Assembly (NCBI GenBank): GCA_030589715.1
Contig: JAUUVE010000156.1
Location: 1 to 5,914 of the forward strand
Length of the DNA: 5,914 nt
Direction: 5' to 3'
From: Desulfobacteraceae bacterium
GTDB taxonomy: Bacteria > Desulfobacterota > DSM-4660 > Desulfatiglandales > Desulfatiglandaceae
In this document: piece by piece, positions 5,382-5,914 of the stretch
How positions within the stretch are numbered: the first letter of the stretch is position 1
Layout of the letters: each line of letters starts with the position of its first letter
Program-made: the position numbers and the translations under genes
The notes under the pieces: model-generated
Told to the model about the DNA's origin: nothing
The model's database searches: none
The model's input: only the letters and a program-made list of their open reading frames with translations

Positions 5382-5914
5382 CTACCCCTTTTCCATCCCT
5401 TTTTTGAGCCCCGCGTCAAAGGCCGCCACATTGAGATCTCTAAACCTCTCAGGGCTAACCCTGTCTATGGTGCCCCTCAGGTCGTCGTGGGTCAGGGGGT
5501 CATCTTCAAAGGCCGAAAAAAAACCGAGCAAGGCCAGGTTGGAAGACATCGGGCCGCCAAGCTCCGTCGCAATCTCCCCTGCCTCAACAGATCGGCATAG
5601 GATCCTACTCCTCTCCAGATAAGACCTTGCCTCCTCTCTGGGAAAAGAGGCCGGTGAGGCATTGGCATATATCCTTCCGCCCTTGGCCAGAAAGGGGATA
5701 TTACGGTATGCCTCGTTTTCTTCCAGGGCCAGCAGGAAATGGGCTGCCCCTGTCCTAACAAGGCTACTTTCAACATCGCCAAGCCTGAGGTGCGAGACCA
5801 CGGACCCACCCCTCTGGGCCATCCCATGGGTCTCTGCGCCCATGACATTGTGACCCTTCTCAAGGGCGGCCTGGGCAAGCACCTTGGTCAAAAAGAGTAT
5901 TCCCTGTCCGCCCA
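5382..5914 (-). CDS. iorB: Indolepyruvate ferredoxin oxidoreductase beta subunit-like (2-oxoacid oxidoreductase gamma family), partial
   Basis: The 5' end lies beyond the right edge; 176 codons are visible. The reading frame continues to the last base, and its first residues GGQGILFLTKVLAQAAL are the glycine-rich N-terminal motif of this family. The TTG at 5891 is thus internal, not the start, and probably only 10-15 residues are missing. ETHGMAQRGGSVVSHLRLG is the signature that separates IorB from pyruvate-type gamma subunits, and SSNLALLG near the C-terminus is also typical. With IorA (TPP and ferredoxin-type clusters) the enzyme oxidatively decarboxylates aryl pyruvates from aromatic amino acids to aryl-acetyl-CoA in the cytoplasm, reducing ferredoxin. 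iorA would be expected immediately to the right, outside the window. Two genes follow in the same direction with short gaps, consistent with an operon read leftwards. Confidence 0.9.
   Translation of the reverse strand, partial: GGQGILFLTKVLAQAALEKGHNVMGAETHGMAQRGGSVVSHLRLGDVESSLVRTGAAHFLLALEENEAYRNIPFLAKGGRIYANASPASFPREEARSYLERSRILCRSVEAGEIATELGGPMSSNLALLGFFSAFEDDPLTHDDLRGTIDRVSPERFRDLNVAAFDAGLKKGMEKG

Noticed and set aside
5354..5431. Upstream ATG at 5431 for the MocA-like protein, adding 26 residues
   Set aside because: It would overlap iorB by 50 bp, the added residues are basic and unlike the family N-terminus, and the site lacks a convincing Shine-Dalgarno sequence. The ATG at 5353 is better.
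5889..5891. TTG as the start of the IorB-like protein
   Set aside because: The frame is open upstream to the window edge and encodes the family's GGQGIL motif, so the gene is simply truncated by the edge.

Overview
The window reads as a piece of chromosome from an anaerobic bacterium of mid GC content. The lineage is an inference: an indolepyruvate-type ferredoxin oxidoreductase subunit, a MocA-like nucleotidyltransferase and a radical SAM enzyme in one run of genes suit Desulfobacterota (former Deltaproteobacteria) or similar anaerobes. No rRNA, tRNA, phage or transposon sequence is visible that would fix it.

Layout, left to right. Bases 1-310 hold no convincing gene. They contain a strong but unused Shine-Dalgarno-like element on the minus strand near the left edge, two small adjacent palindromes, and a weak terminator-like hairpin placed to end the next gene. 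Bases 311-1270 (minus) encode a GalE-type NAD-dependent sugar-nucleotide epimerase. A 193-bp divergent spacer with candidate promoters in both directions separates it from the central gene, 1464-3812 (plus). That gene is a 782-residue fusion of a complete cysteine synthase to a complete-length cysteinyl-tRNA synthetase-like protein. Its 3' end overlaps by 41 bp the convergent minus-strand run 5914 to 3772: an IorB-type 2-oxoacid oxidoreductase subunit (cut by the right edge), a MocA/MobA-like nucleotidyltransferase and a radical SAM protein. These three are spaced by 13-28 bp and look like one operon.

The fusion protein is the most unusual item. The cysteine synthase half keeps the PLP lysine (K45), the TSGNTG loop, the PLP-phosphate loop and the SSGAA serine, so it should be active. 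The synthetase half aligns to CysRS end to end, but the HIGH signature reads PLDQ and KMSKS reads ESSST. The adenylation site therefore looks destroyed, while the cysteine-pocket tryptophan, three of four zinc ligands and the C-terminal anticodon-binding domain remain. This suggests a cysteine-making enzyme carrying a pseudo-synthetase that may bind cysteine and/or tRNA-Cys without charging it. A cysteine sensor, a regulatory subunit or a tRNA-tethered synthase are all possible; the sequence alone does not decide.

The minus-strand operon suggests ferredoxin-linked oxidation of aryl or amino-acid-derived 2-oxoacids next to a cofactor-modifying nucleotidyltransferase and a radical SAM enzyme of unknown substrate. 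A functional link between this operon, the fusion and the epimerase is not evident.
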